From Streptomyces sp. ITFR-16 (GTDB lineage Bacteria; Actinomycetota; Actinomycetes; Streptomycetales; Streptomycetaceae), in assembly GCF_031844705.1 (NCBI RefSeq), contig NZ_CP134609.1, positions 2,604,001 to 2,668,000 of the forward strand: a DNA stretch of 64,000 bases, read 5' to 3'. The notes under the pieces are model-generated. The model was not told the DNA's origin, searched no databases, and was given only the letters and a program-made list of their open reading frames with translations. The position numbers and the translations under genes are program-made. Numbering within the stretch: position 1 is the first letter of the stretch; every line of letters starts with the position of its first letter. Shown one piece after another: positions 17,955 to 26,428 of this stretch.

Positions 17955-18320
17955 TCAGCCGGCGCCGAACTCGGTACGGACGAGGGTCAGCAGTTCGTCC
18001 GCCGACATCCCGAGCCCACGGGCCTCCCCGACCGTCTCGCGCACCCGCTCCAGCAGCCGGGCGCGGTGCGGGGAGGCGGCGGCCGCGACGACCGCGCCAC
18101 GCCCCCGGCGCAGTTCGATCAGCCCCTCCTCGCGCAGCCGCTGGTAGCCGCGCAGCACCGTGTGCACATTGACGCCGAGCGATTCGGCCAGGACCCGGGC
18201 GGCGGGCAGCCGTTCCCCGGGGAGCGCCGCACCGTCGGCGACGGCGCGGCGCACGCACGCCGCGATCTGGTCGCCGAGCGGCACGGTGGAGGTGGGATCC
18301 ACCCGGAAGAGCATGGTCAT
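17955..18320 (-). CDS. GntR (YtrA-like) transcriptional regulator
   Basis: 121 aa. The GntR winged helix-turn-helix nearly fills the protein: STVPLGDQIAACVRRAVADGAALPGERLPAARVLAESLGVNVHTVLRGYQRLREEGLIELRRGRGAVV. Only a ~45-residue C-terminal tail follows, the hallmark of the short YtrA subfamily, which has a dimerisation stub and no ligand domain. Its ATG overlaps the stop of the upstream membrane-protein gene (ATGA), so the regulator is the second gene of an operon. The operon promoter contains a TTGTTC/GAACAA dyad, which suggests autoregulation. Confidence 0.88.
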   Translation of the reverse strand: MTMLFRVDPTSTVPLGDQIAACVRRAVADGAALPGERLPAARVLAESLGVNVHTVLRGYQRLREEGLIELRRGRGAVVAAAASPHRARLLERVRETVGEARGLGMSADELLTLVRTEFGAG

Positions 18321-19300
18321 TTGTCCGTTCGGTGCTGGTCGATCAGGGTGTTGAGGAGCGCGGCACCGGTCGCGGAGTCGTCGACGGTCACGGCGAAGTC
18401 CCGGCCGCCTGCCAGCCGGGCCACGATGCCCTCGCCCGAACGGATCATGACACCGGTGCGCCCGGGACGGATCCGGTAGCCCCAGCCGCCGTACTCGGCG
18501 AGCGGGCTGATGTCGCGGCTGGTGGCCGCCTCTATCCGGTCGAGCGGGACCCGGACGCGCGGCCAGGGCAGCATCCCGGAGACGGTGATGCCGCGCCGGT
18601 CGACGGTCACGTACGGGCGGGCGAAGCTCGCCAGGAGCAGGCCGACGACGAGGGCCGGCAGGGCGGAGACCCAGCCCGCGGTGAACAGCAGGGCGACACC
18701 GGCGCCCAGCACCACGAGCGCGGCGAGCGGCGTCCACCACGTCCCGGCGCCGCGCGCCCATCCGGCGACCTCGCCGGCGGCGAGCTCGATCCGCTCCCCC
18801 TCCTCCGCCGCCGCACCCGTCCCGCCCGTCTCGGGTACGGGGGCCAGTGCGGCGAGCAGCAGCCCCAGGCCGAAGGCGAGGGCGGCCGCTCCCGCGGCCG
18901 CGGCCAGGTGCCACATCGGGAACGAGACGTCCTGGGCCCGGCCCTGGGCGTCCTCGGCGGCGTCCACGTTGATGAGCAGGACGACCGCCATGAGGTAGCC
19001 GAGGAATCCGGCCACGGCGTAACCGGAGGCCAGCACCTTGCGATGGGCCGGGCCCGGGAAGGCGCCCTTGCCCGCCATCAGCGTCCAGAGCAGCCCCATT
19101 CCGGCGAGCAGCAGCGTGGTGACGACGACGTACGAGGTCTGTCCGGCGTGGTCGTCCACCCTGCCGTTGCCCACGAAGTGGCTGGCCAGCTGGGCGGGCA
19201 GCCGGTCACGGCGTACGGCGAAGAGGATCAGGTCGACGGCGAGGGCGAGCAGGAACGGCAGCGCGGCGAGGGCCGTGCGGCCGGTGTTCTTCCGGTTCAT
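18317..19300 (-). CDS. DUF1648-type integral membrane protein
   Basis: 327 aa membrane protein. The first ~60 residues (LAALPFLLALAVDLILFAVRRDRLPAQLASHFVGNGRVDDH) carry the DUF1648 signature, in which RLPxxxxxHFxxxGxxD follows the first span. Several more spans follow (VVVTTLLLAGMGLLWTLM, AVAGFLGYLMAVVLLINV, HLAAAAGAAALAFGLGLLLAAL), then a hydrophilic C-terminal part with a PH-like stretch. Similar proteins accompany GntR/ArsR regulators; SdpI-like immunity is one known role in the wider family, but no toxin gene is next to it. Start 19300 is chosen because GGAGG lies six bases upstream. Confidence 0.82.
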   Translation of the reverse strand: MNRKNTGRTALAALPFLLALAVDLILFAVRRDRLPAQLASHFVGNGRVDDHAGQTSYVVVTTLLLAGMGLLWTLMAGKGAFPGPAHRKVLASGYAVAGFLGYLMAVVLLINVDAAEDAQGRAQDVSFPMWHLAAAAGAAALAFGLGLLLAALAPVPETGGTGAAAEEGERIELAAGEVAGWARGAGTWWTPLAALVVLGAGVALLFTAGWVSALPALVVGLLLASFARPYVTVDRRGITVSGMLPWPRVRVPLDRIEAATSRDISPLAEYGGWGYRIRPGRTGVMIRSGEGIVARLAGGRDFAVTVDDSATGAALLNTLIDQHRTDK

Positions 19301-19311
19301 GAAAACCTCCA

Positions 19312-19334
19312 TTGTTCGCATGCTAGTAGAACAA
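19312..19334. promoter_or_regulatory. palindromic GntR operator candidate
   Basis: TTGTTC (19312-19317) and GAACAA (19329-19334) form a perfect dyad with an 11-base spacer that itself contains the palindrome GCATGC. It starts 12 bases upstream of the membrane-protein ATG and overlaps the expected promoter/leader. It is probably bound by the GntR product of the same operon. Confidence 0.6.
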
Positions 19335-19433
19335 CGGAGGCGCGGCAACGAAACAGCCCGCCCAGGGCCGGGCGGGCTGTGTGCTGTCGGTGTGCGGTGC
19401 CGTCAGATGTGCGATTCTGCGGGGCTGTTGCCG

Positions 19434-20102
19434 TCAGGCCGTTTCGAGCGGGAAGGCGCCCCGGTGGCCGGTGCCCGCGCCCTCGGCCGGGCGTGGCTCG
19501 AACTCGCGGCAGCTCCAGACCTCCTGGACGAAGCCGCTGCGCCGGTCCCACAGATCCAGGACGTCGTCCTCGCCGGCGGTGCCCCGGTAGGCCTCCTTGG
19601 CGCCCCGGAAGCAGGCGAGTCCGCCGGAGAGCCCGCGGCCGGGCGCCGGGAAGTAGTCCGAGAAGGCGCAGGCGATGCACGTCCGGAGCCGGACGCCCGG
19701 CGGCAGCGCCCGCTGGATCGTGGCGAGCGCGGACCCGAAGTCGCTCTCGGCCCGGTGGGACCGGAAGGCCGCCCCGCCGAACTGCAGCTCCAGGTAGAGA
19801 TACGGATCAGGCCTGCGCAGCGACAGCAGGCAGCTGAGGGTCGCCTGATGGGCCGTCCCGTCCGCGTTCACCGGGAACGGCAGGTCCCACTCCAGGACGC
19901 AGTCGTTGAGCGCCCCTTCGGCGAGGGTGAACATCCCGCTCTCGGGCGGTGTGCCGGCCACCGGGACGAGGGCGTCGAAGCTCTCGCCCTCGAAGTCCAC
20001 GCCCCTGATGCGCAGGCGGAGTTGCTGTCCGTCGGTGGTGAGGATGACGGCATCGGAGCCCTGTCGGTCCCGGTACCACCCTGCCCACGACTCATCTGTC
20101 AT
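19434..20102 (-). CDS. conserved hypothetical protein, possibly DUF6304 family
   Basis: 222 aa soluble protein without a signal peptide or membrane span. The N-terminus reads WAGWYRDRQGSDAVILTTDGQQLRLRIRGVDFEGESFDALVP, followed by a beta-rich region (LEWDLPFPVNADGTAHQATLSCLLSL and YLYLELQFGGAAF). The C-terminal part has a CIACAFSDYFPAPGRGLSGGLACFRG cluster with three Cys. I recall a similar Streptomyces family annotated as DUF6304 but cannot assign a function. The ATG at 20102 has no strong ribosome binding site. Confidence 0.75.
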   Translation of the reverse strand: MTDESWAGWYRDRQGSDAVILTTDGQQLRLRIRGVDFEGESFDALVPVAGTPPESGMFTLAEGALNDCVLEWDLPFPVNADGTAHQATLSCLLSLRRPDPYLYLELQFGGAAFRSHRAESDFGSALATIQRALPPGVRLRTCIACAFSDYFPAPGRGLSGGLACFRGAKEAYRGTAGEDDVLDLWDRRSGFVQEVWSCREFEPRPAEGAGTGHRGAFPLETA

Positions 20103-20212
20103 GGGCACGGACTGTAGCCCGTGCCTCGGACACCGCCGGTGCCGCCCTCGGTTTATCCGGGCGGCCCCTGTGACCTCGACCGATGAGCGGTGCGGCCTCG
20201 GCCGATCGCGCA

Positions 20213-20245
20213 CGAGGGCGGCCCCGCCCCGCCCGTCCGCCCTCG
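20213..20245. terminator. weak hairpin after the polyprenyl synthase gene
   Basis: A 9 bp perfect stem (20213-20221 with 20237-20245) with a 15-base C-rich loop lies in the 224-base gap between the polyprenyl synthase stop and the next gene on the same strand. There is no U tract, so termination is only likely. Confidence 0.45.
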
Positions 20246-20326
20246 ACCGGCGTACTACTGGATGCCGAGGCCGTACGAACGCGGCGGGGCCGCCCTCTCC
20301 CCTCCTGCCTTTGCCTCCTTCCCCGC

Positions 20327-21370
20327 TCAGTGCGTCCGGCGGGTGACGAACTCCGCGAGGGCCAGCAGGTCCCCCGCGGCGGACAGGTCGGGCACGGCCC
20401 GGGACAGATGGTGCACCGCACGCGCCATCCGGTCCGCCGCGCAGCTCTGTGCCCAGTCGCGGCCGCCGGCCCGGTCGACGGCCCCGGACGCGCGGCTCAC
20501 CTCGGCCGCCGTGCTCATCGGGCCCCGGTAGAGGGCGGCGAGCTCCGCCGCTGCCGGGCCGCCCGCGGTGAGGGCGGCGACCACCGGCAGCGACTTCTTG
20601 TGGGCGCTGAGGTCGGCGCCGACCGGCTTCCCGGTCTGCGCCGGATCCCCCCAGATGCCGATCAGGTCGTCGATCAGCTGGAAGGCGAGCCCGGCCTCCC
20701 GGCCAAAGCCGTCCATGGCGCCGACGGCCCGCTCCTCGACGCCCGCGTAGAGGGCGCCCAGCGCGCAGGCACAGCCGAGCAGCGCCCCGGTCTTCGCCGT
20801 GGCCATGGTGAGGCACTCGTCGAGCGTGACCTCGTCCGGGCCGCGTTCCTCGAAGGCACAGTCGGCCTGCTGGCCCGCGCACAGCTCGATGACACAGGTC
20901 GAGAGCCGGGCCGAGGCGCGGGAGGAGACCGGCCGGGCGTCCTCCGCGAGGATGCGCTGGGCGAGCGCCAGCATGGCGTCGCCCGCGATCACCGCGTCCG
21001 GGACGCCGAAGACGGTCCAGGCCGTGGCCCGGTGGCGGCGGGTGCGGTCCTCGTCGATGACGTCGTCGTGCAGCAGGGTGAAGTTGTGGGCCAGCTCCAC
21101 GGCGACGGCGGCCGGCACGGCGTCCTCGGGGTCACCGCCGAGCGCCCGGGCGGCGGCCAGGACGAGCGCGGGCCTGATCGCCTTGCCCGCTCCGCCCGCG
21201 GCCGGGCTTCCGTCGGCGTGCTCCCAGCCGAAGTGGTACATCGCGACGCGCCGGATCGATCCGGGCAGGGAGGCCACCGCGGCGCGCAGGTGGGGATCGA
21301 CGAGGGTCCGGGTGTACTCCAGAAGCGCCGCGGCCTCGTTGCCCTCGGTCGCGGCATCTGTGCGGGTCAT
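20327..21370 (-). CDS. polyprenyl synthase, probable family 2B encapsulin cargo
   Basis: 347 aa trans-isoprenyl diphosphate synthase-like protein. The substrate-binding motif KAIRP is at residues 63-67. The first Asp-rich motif lies in HDDVIDED (Asp102, 103, 106). QQAD is near residue 169. The second Asp-rich motif is altered to DDLIGIWGD (Asp234, 235, with Gly in the third Asp position). Such enzymes condense isopentenyl and allylic diphosphates; chain length cannot be read. The gene follows the shell-protein gene on the same strand with a 142-base gap holding a hairpin. Related polyprenyl transferases are annotated as cargo of family 2 encapsulin nanocompartments, so packaging inside that shell is likely. 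The N-terminus is short, with no long disordered targeting tail. Confidence 0.88.
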   Translation of the reverse strand: MTRTDAATEGNEAAALLEYTRTLVDPHLRAAVASLPGSIRRVAMYHFGWEHADGSPAAGGAGKAIRPALVLAAARALGGDPEDAVPAAVAVELAHNFTLLHDDVIDEDRTRRHRATAWTVFGVPDAVIAGDAMLALAQRILAEDARPVSSRASARLSTCVIELCAGQQADCAFEERGPDEVTLDECLTMATAKTGALLGCACALGALYAGVEERAVGAMDGFGREAGLAFQLIDDLIGIWGDPAQTGKPVGADLSAHKKSLPVVAALTAGGPAAAELAALYRGPMSTAAEVSRASGAVDRAGGRDWAQSCAADRMARAVHHLSRAVPDLSAAGDLLALAEFVTRRTH

Positions 21371-21478
21371 GGTCAATCGGTCACCCCGGTCGTTGCCGTC
21401 CCGGCCGCCGGTCGCTCGCGCGCCGGGCCGGGGACGTGGGTGGTTGCTGGGTTGCTGTGGTCGCGCACGCTGCGGCAC

Positions 21479-21507
21479 GGGGCCCGGACCTCGCCGGTCC
21501 GGGCCCC
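21479..21507 (-). terminator. hairpin between encapsulin and polyprenyl synthase genes
   Basis: A perfect 12 bp GC stem (21479-21490 with 21496-21507, loop of 5) begins six bases after the encapsulin stop codon. It has no U tract. It may partly terminate or protect the upstream mRNA, giving more shell than cargo transcript. Confidence 0.7.
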
Positions 21508-21512
21508 GGAAC

Positions 21513-22919
21513 TCACCGCCAGCGGCTGACCTCGACGTTCTCCAGGACACCGAGGGCGTCCGGGACCAGGACGGCCGCGGAGTAGTAGGCCGTCACGAGG
21601 TAGGAGATGATCGCCTGCTCGTCGATGCCCATGAAGCGGACCGACAGGCTGGGCTCGATCTCGTCCGGGATACCGGTCTGCTGGAGGCCGATGACGCCCT
21701 GCTCGGCCTCGCCGGTCCTCATGCAGATGATCGACGTGGTGCGGGCGTCGGTGACCGGGATCTTGTTGGACGGGAAGATCGGGACCCCGCGCCAGGCCGG
21801 CACATGGTGTCCGCCGATGTCCACGCTCTCGGGCACCAGACCGCGCCTGTTGCACTCACGGCCGAAGGCCGCGATGGCGCGCGGGTGGGCCAGGAAGAGC
21901 TTGGACCCGCGCCGGCGCGAGAGCAGCTCGTCCATGTCGTCGGGGCTGGGCACCCCGTCGTGCGGCTGGAGCCGCTGGCCGTAGTCGCAGTTGTTGAGCA
22001 GGCCGAACTCGCGGTTGTTGATCAGCTCGTGCTCCTGGCGCTCGCGCAGCGCCTCGACCGTGAGCCGCAACTGCTGCTCGGTCTGGTTCATCGGCTGGTT
22101 GTAGAGGTCCGCGACGCGGCTGTGGACCTTCAGGACGGTCTGGGCCACGCTCAGTTCGTACTCGCGGGGCGCCGCGTCGTAGTCCACATAGGTGTGCGGC
22201 ACGACCGCTTCGCCGACATGGCCCGCGGAGAGGTCGATCTCCGCCTCGCCGTACTTGTTGGTGCGCTGGTGCGGGATGGCCAGCAGCCCGGCGAGATGGG
22301 AGCGCAGCGAGTCGGCGCGCTCGGCGAGGTTGAGCACATCGGCCCGCCTCAGCGTGAGCACCGTGCACGCGGTGACGGCGCGGGCCGTGTACTCCCACAG
22401 CGCGTCGCCCTCGATCAGGGAGTGGTCGCCGAAGTAGGCCCCGTCCGCATGGACCCCGAGCACCGTCTCGTCCCCGTAGGGGCCGGTGCCGATCTTCTCC
22501 ACCTTGCCGTGCGCCAGCAGGAAGACCCGGTCCGCCGCCTCACCGGCCGTGGCCAGGAGCTGCCCGGCGGGAATGTCGCGCTGCTCGCACCGCCTGGCCA
22601 GTTCGGCGAGGACCTCCTCGTCCCCGAAGTCCCTCAGCGCGGGGAGTTCACCGAGCTCGGCGGGGATCACGGAGACCCGGTCCCCGGTCTGCACGAACGT
22701 CACCCGGCCGTCCCCGACCGAGTAGCTCAGCCGGCGGTTCACCCGGTATGTGCCGCCCTGCACCTGCACCCACGGGAGCATCTTCAGCAGCCACCGCGAG
22801 GTGATCTCCTGCATCTGCGGAGCGGACTTGGTGGTCGTCGCGAGGTTCCGCGCGGCTGCCGTGCCAAGACTCTGCTGCGGCGGCACCTGCGCGTTCTGAA
22901 CCTCTTCACCAACGGACAT
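21513..22919 (-). CDS. family 2B encapsulin-like nanocompartment shell protein with inserted cNMP-binding-like domain (EshA-like)
   Basis: 468 aa. The N-arm ([47 protein letters not shown], residues ~17-63) and the C-terminal two thirds (residues ~225-468, ending [36 protein letters not shown]) match the HK97-like shell fold of EshA-type proteins. Between them, residues ~95-210 form a cyclic-nucleotide-binding-like beta roll ([29 protein letters not shown]). In the phosphate cassette the usual GE...R[ST]A is replaced by [19 protein letters not shown], so the phosphate-binding Arg seems absent and nucleotide binding is doubtful. GAGAGGA precedes the ATG. It is followed by a polyprenyl synthase gene, the probable cargo. 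Confidence 0.88.
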   Translation of the reverse strand: MSVGEEVQNAQVPPQQSLGTAAARNLATTTKSAPQMQEITSRWLLKMLPWVQVQGGTYRVNRRLSYSVGDGRVTFVQTGDRVSVIPAELGELPALRDFGDEEVLAELARRCEQRDIPAGQLLATAGEAADRVFLLAHGKVEKIGTGPYGDETVLGVHADGAYFGDHSLIEGDALWEYTARAVTACTVLTLRRADVLNLAERADSLRSHLAGLLAIPHQRTNKYGEAEIDLSAGHVGEAVVPHTYVDYDAAPREYELSVAQTVLKVHSRVADLYNQPMNQTEQQLRLTVEALRERQEHELINNREFGLLNNCDYGQRLQPHDGVPSPDDMDELLSRRRGSKLFLAHPRAIAAFGRECNRRGLVPESVDIGGHHVPAWRGVPIFPSNKIPVTDARTTSIICMRTGEAEQGVIGLQQTGIPDEIEPSLSVRFMGIDEQAIISYLVTAYYSAAVLVPDALGVLENVEVSRWR

Positions 22920-23242
22920 CTGACGTCCTCTCAATTCATCGGCTGACCTGCGAGAAGAAGCCTTTCAGCAGGAGGACGGGGCACGCCATTACACAAAAGA
23001 GTGTGACTAATCGGGCTTTGGGCTGGGCACCACGCTGCGCGATCCCTGTGAGGTACGGCCCGATCCGCCGTCCGCCTGCGGCCGCCCCCGGCCGTTGTCC
23101 GGGGAGTTGACCGGATCGGCTCGCACAGCACCCGAACAAGGCACCGGAGTTGTCCCATAACTGGTCCGGGGTCCCCCGCGTCGGGTACATCGTCTGGAAG
23201 AGCTGTACGGACCACTCCCCCCACGCACCGAAGGAGCCGGCC
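22920..23242. other. intergenic region between the shell gene and the divergent amidase gene
   Basis: 323 bases containing the two divergent promoters. I see no small gene with a credible start and no strong hairpin. AT-rich patches (ATTACACAAAAGAGTGTGAC, 22990-23009) near the shell-gene side may mark its promoter. Confidence 0.5.
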
Positions 23243-23833
23243 ATGTCCTCACCCATGTCCGCGAGCGCGTTCCTCGCCGCCCTGAAGAAGGAGGGGCTCA
23301 CCGTCGTCCAGGTGGGCGACTGGCGCACCCACAACCGCAACCACAAGGGCGCCTGGGGCCCCGTCAACGGCGTGATGATCCATCACACGGTGACCAAGGG
23401 GACCGATGCCACCGTCCGCATCTGCCGGGACGGCTATCCCGACCTCCCGGGCCCCCTGTGCCACGGCGTCATCGCCAAGGACGGCCGGGTCCACCTCGTC
23501 GGCTACGGGCGCGCCAACCACGCGGGGCTCGGCGACGACGACGTCCTGCGCGCGGTCGTGGCCGAGAAGCGCCTGCCCTCGGACAACGAGGCCAACACCG
23601 ACGGGAACCGGCACTTCTACGGCTTCGAGTGCGAGAACCTCGGCGACGGCAAGGACCCCTGGCCGGACGTCCAGCTGGAGGCCATCGAGAAGGCGGCGGC
23701 CGCCGTCTGCCGCCACCACAAGTGGAACTCCCGCTCGGTCATCGGGCACCTGGAGTGGCAGCCCGGCAAGGTCGACCCGCGCGGGTTCTCGATGACCTCC
23801 ATGCGCGCCCGGATCCACGACCGCCTGAAGTAG
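23243..23833 (+). CDS. N-acetylmuramoyl-L-alanine amidase (Amidase_2/PGRP domain), no signal peptide
   Basis: 196 aa, essentially a lone amidase domain that cleaves the lactyl-amide bond between MurNAc and the stem peptide. NGVMIHHTVTKGTDAT has the first zinc His (His47/48), LPGPLCHGVIAKDGRVHLVGYGRANHAG the central strand, and VIGHLEWQPGKVDPRGF the second zinc His and the catalytic basic residue. The absence of a signal peptide and the small size resemble phage endolysins, but no other phage gene is nearby. AAGGAG lies 6 bases before ATG 23243; an upstream in-frame ATG at 23150 has no such support. Confidence 0.88.
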   Translation: MSSPMSASAFLAALKKEGLTVVQVGDWRTHNRNHKGAWGPVNGVMIHHTVTKGTDATVRICRDGYPDLPGPLCHGVIAKDGRVHLVGYGRANHAGLGDDDVLRAVVAEKRLPSDNEANTDGNRHFYGFECENLGDGKDPWPDVQLEAIEKAAAAVCRHHKWNSRSVIGHLEWQPGKVDPRGFSMTSMRARIHDRLK

Positions 23834-23874
23834 CCGGGCCCGGCGCCCGCCCCGGCCGCGTCCACAATGGAGGC

Positions 23875-24816
23875 ATGTCCTCCACGCCCTTCGACGCCCC
23901 CGGCCCCTCCCGGCTGCGGCCGGTGCTCCCGTCGCCCCTGCGGCCGGCCGAGGACGAGCGCTTCGCCCGTCACGGCGTGACGCTGCTGCTCAAGCGCGAC
24001 GACCTGATCCACCCGGAGCTGCCGGGCAACAAGTGGCGCAAACTCGCCCCGAACCTGCGCGCGGCGGCCGGGCGCCCCGTGCTGACCTTCGGCGGGGCGT
24101 ACTCCAGCCATCTGCGGGCCACGGCGGCGGCAGGGCGGCTGCTGGGATTTCGCACCATCGGCGTCGTGCGCGGCGACGAGCTCGCGCACCGCCCCCTGAA
24201 CCCCTCGCTCGCCCGGTGCGCGGCCGACGGCATGCGGCTGCACTTCGTGGACCGGGGGACCTACCGCGCCAAGACCGATCCCGGGGTCCTGGCGGGGCTG
24301 CTGAGCGTCCACGGGGAGTGCGAGGTGATCCCGGAGGGCGGGAGCAACGCCCTGGCCGCACAGGGCTGCACAGCGCTCGGGGAGGAGCTGCGCGGCGCGG
24401 TGGACGTGGCTGCGGTGGCCTGCGGCACCGGCGGCACCCTCGCCGGGCTCGCCGCCGGGCTGGGCCCGGGGCAGCGCGCCCTGGGCGTCCCGGTCCTGCG
24501 CGGCGGCTTCCTGGGCGACGCGGTGCGGAAGCTGCAGCGGGAGGCGTTCGGCGGCCCGGCCGGCGACTGGTCGCTGGAGGAGCGCTTCCACTTCGGCGGC
24601 TACGCCCGTACCACCCCCGCGCTGCACGCCTTCGCGGACGACTTCGAGGACCGCCACGGGCTGCCGGTCGAGCGGCTCTATGTGGCCAAACTGCTCTACG
24701 CGCTCACCGAGCTGGCCGGTGAGGGCGCCTTCCCCGCCGGCACCACCGTCGCGGCCGTGGTCACCGGACGGCCTGACGCCCCCGCCGGGGATCAGCCGTC
24801 CGACTCCTCCCGGTAG
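23875..24816 (+). CDS. PLP-dependent ACC deaminase / D-cysteine desulfhydrase family enzyme
   Basis: 313 aa fold-type II PLP enzyme. The PLP Lys lies in HPELPGNKWRKLAPNLRAA, the cofactor phosphate loop in ACGTGGTLAGLAAGL, and FGGAYSSHLRATAAAGRLLGFRTIGVVRGDE is the family core. Members open 1-aminocyclopropane-1-carboxylate to 2-oxobutyrate and ammonia, or release H2S and pyruvate from D-cysteine; D-cysteine desulfhydrase-like activity is as likely as ACC deaminase. GGAGG overlaps the start region (AATGGAGGCATG). The last 25 bases overlap the convergent antiporter gene. Confidence 0.87.
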   Translation: MSSTPFDAPGPSRLRPVLPSPLRPAEDERFARHGVTLLLKRDDLIHPELPGNKWRKLAPNLRAAAGRPVLTFGGAYSSHLRATAAAGRLLGFRTIGVVRGDELAHRPLNPSLARCAADGMRLHFVDRGTYRAKTDPGVLAGLLSVHGECEVIPEGGSNALAAQGCTALGEELRGAVDVAAVACGTGGTLAGLAAGLGPGQRALGVPVLRGGFLGDAVRKLQREAFGGPAGDWSLEERFHFGGYARTTPALHAFADDFEDRHGLPVERLYVAKLLYALTELAGEGAFPAGTTVAAVVTGRPDAPAGDQPSDSSR

Positions 24817-26393
24817 GCCGCCGCCTCCTCCAGGTCGAGGCGGCGCAGCAGGGTCCGCATCATCTCGTCGTCGATCCTGCGCTCGTCCCGCAGCCGCACG
24901 AAGACCTCGCGCTCGGCCTCGATCATCTCGCCGGCCAGCCGCCGGTAGGTGTCGTCCGCCGACTCCCCCGTCACCGGGTTGGCCGCGCCGAGCCGCTCCC
25001 ACACCGCGTTGCGGCGGCGCTCCAGGACGGTGCGCAGCCGGTCCGTGAGCGGCTGGGGCAGACAGTTGCGCTCGTCGGTGAGCAGGTCCTCCAGGCGCGC
25101 CTCGGCGGCCGTGGACGCCTCGCTCTGGGCCTGCGCCTCGGCCAGCGTCTCCGCCTGCCGGTCGCGGCCCGGGAGCTTCAGGACACGCACCAGGAGCGGC
25201 AGGGTGAGCCCCTGGACGACCAGGGTGCCGATGACCGTGGTGAACGTCAGGAACAGCACCAGGTTGCGGGCCGGGAAGTCCTCCCCGTCGGTCATGACCA
25301 GCGGGATGGAGAAGGCGATGGCGAGCGAGACGACCCCGCGCATCCCGGCCCAGCCGACGATCAGCGGCGCGGTCCAGTCGGTCTCGGTCTCGCGCTCCCT
25401 GATGCGCCGCGACAGCCACCGGGGCAGATAGGTCGCCGGATAGACCCAGACGAAGCGGACCACGACGACGGCGAGGAACACGGCCACCGCGTACCAGAGG
25501 GCGTCCGCGACGGCGTACGTACCGAGCCCCTTCAGCACGAAGGGCAGCTGGAGGCCGATCAGGGCGAAGACGGCGGACTCCAGGATGAAGGCGACCATCT
25601 TCCAGACCGCCGCCTCCTGGAGCCGGGTGGCGAAGTCGACCTGCCAGGAGCGGTGCCCCAGGTAGAGCGCGACGACGACCACGGCGAGCACCCCGGAGGC
25701 GTGCACCCGCTCGGCCGCCGCGTACGCCACGAACGGGATCAGGAGCGACAGGGTGTTCTGGAGCAGGGGCTCCTTGAGGTGGGTGCGCAGCCAGTGCAGC
25801 GGCACCATGAGCACCAGGCCGACGCCGACGCCGCCGACCGAGGCGAGGAAGAACTCGCCGATCCCCGCGCCCCAGCTCATCCCCTCGCCCACGGCGGCGG
25901 CGAGTGCCACCTTGTAGGCGGTGATCGCGGTGGCGTCGTTCACCAGGGACTCGCCCTGGAGGATCGTCGTGACCCGGGCGGGCAGCCCGACCCGGCGGGC
26001 GATGGCCGCCGCCGTGACGGCGTCCGGCGGGGCGATCACGGCGCCCAGCACCAGGGCCGCGGTGAGCGGCAGATCGGGCACCAGCCGGTAGGCCAGCCAC
26101 CCCACCGCGACGGTCGCGAACAGCACATAGCCGACCGAGAGGAGCGCCACGGGCCGCAGATTGGCCCGCAGGTCGAGGTAGGAGCTGTCGACTGCGGCCG
26201 TGTACAGAAGGGGCGGCAGCAGCAGCGGCAGCACGATGTGGGCGTCCAGCGTGTACGTCGGCACCCCCGGCACGTACGAGCCGATCAGCCCCATGGCCAC
26301 CAGCAGAAGGGGGGCCGGCACCGGCGTGCGGCGGGCGAGCCCCGCCATCGCCGCACTGGCCGCGACCAGTGCCACCAGTGGCAATGCGTCCAT
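24792..26393 (-). CDS. Na+/H+ antiporter, CPA1 (NhaP) family
   Basis: 533 aa. The first ~400 residues hold about 12 membrane spans with the CPA1 core motifs GAVIAPPDAVTAAAIAR and GESLVNDATAITAYKVAL (the ND pair binds the cation). The C-terminal ~130 residues are a hydrophilic regulatory tail rich in charged residues (VLKLPGRDRQAETLAEAQAQSEAST and ERRIDDEMMRTLLRRLDLEEAA). It exchanges sodium for protons across the cytoplasmic membrane. It is divergent from a small zinc-finger gene only 35 bases away. Confidence 0.9.
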   Translation of the reverse strand: MDALPLVALVAASAAMAGLARRTPVPAPLLLVAMGLIGSYVPGVPTYTLDAHIVLPLLLPPLLYTAAVDSSYLDLRANLRPVALLSVGYVLFATVAVGWLAYRLVPDLPLTAALVLGAVIAPPDAVTAAAIARRVGLPARVTTILQGESLVNDATAITAYKVALAAAVGEGMSWGAGIGEFFLASVGGVGVGLVLMVPLHWLRTHLKEPLLQNTLSLLIPFVAYAAAERVHASGVLAVVVVALYLGHRSWQVDFATRLQEAAVWKMVAFILESAVFALIGLQLPFVLKGLGTYAVADALWYAVAVFLAVVVVRFVWVYPATYLPRWLSRRIRERETETDWTAPLIVGWAGMRGVVSLAIAFSIPLVMTDGEDFPARNLVLFLTFTTVIGTLVVQGLTLPLLVRVLKLPGRDRQAETLAEAQAQSEASTAAEARLEDLLTDERNCLPQPLTDRLRTVLERRRNAVWERLGAANPVTGESADDTYRRLAGEMIEAEREVFVRLRDERRIDDEMMRTLLRRLDLEEAAAYREESDG

Positions 26394-26415
26394 CTCACGG
26401 TCCTCGCATCCGTCG

Positions 26416-26421
26416 TAACCT
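26416..26421 (+). promoter_or_regulatory. -10 element for a leaderless transcript of the UBP zinc-finger gene
   Basis: TAACCT fits TANNNT and ends seven bases before the ATG at 26429. There is no ribosome binding site between it and the start. This spacing predicts that transcription begins at or next to the A of the ATG, giving a leaderless mRNA. Confidence 0.5.
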
Positions 26422-26428
26422 GGCCATC

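Noticed and set aside
23243..23833. Prophage remnant suggested by the endolysin-like amidase
   Set aside because: No integrase, holin, tail or capsid-assembly genes nearby, normal codon usage and no attachment repeats.
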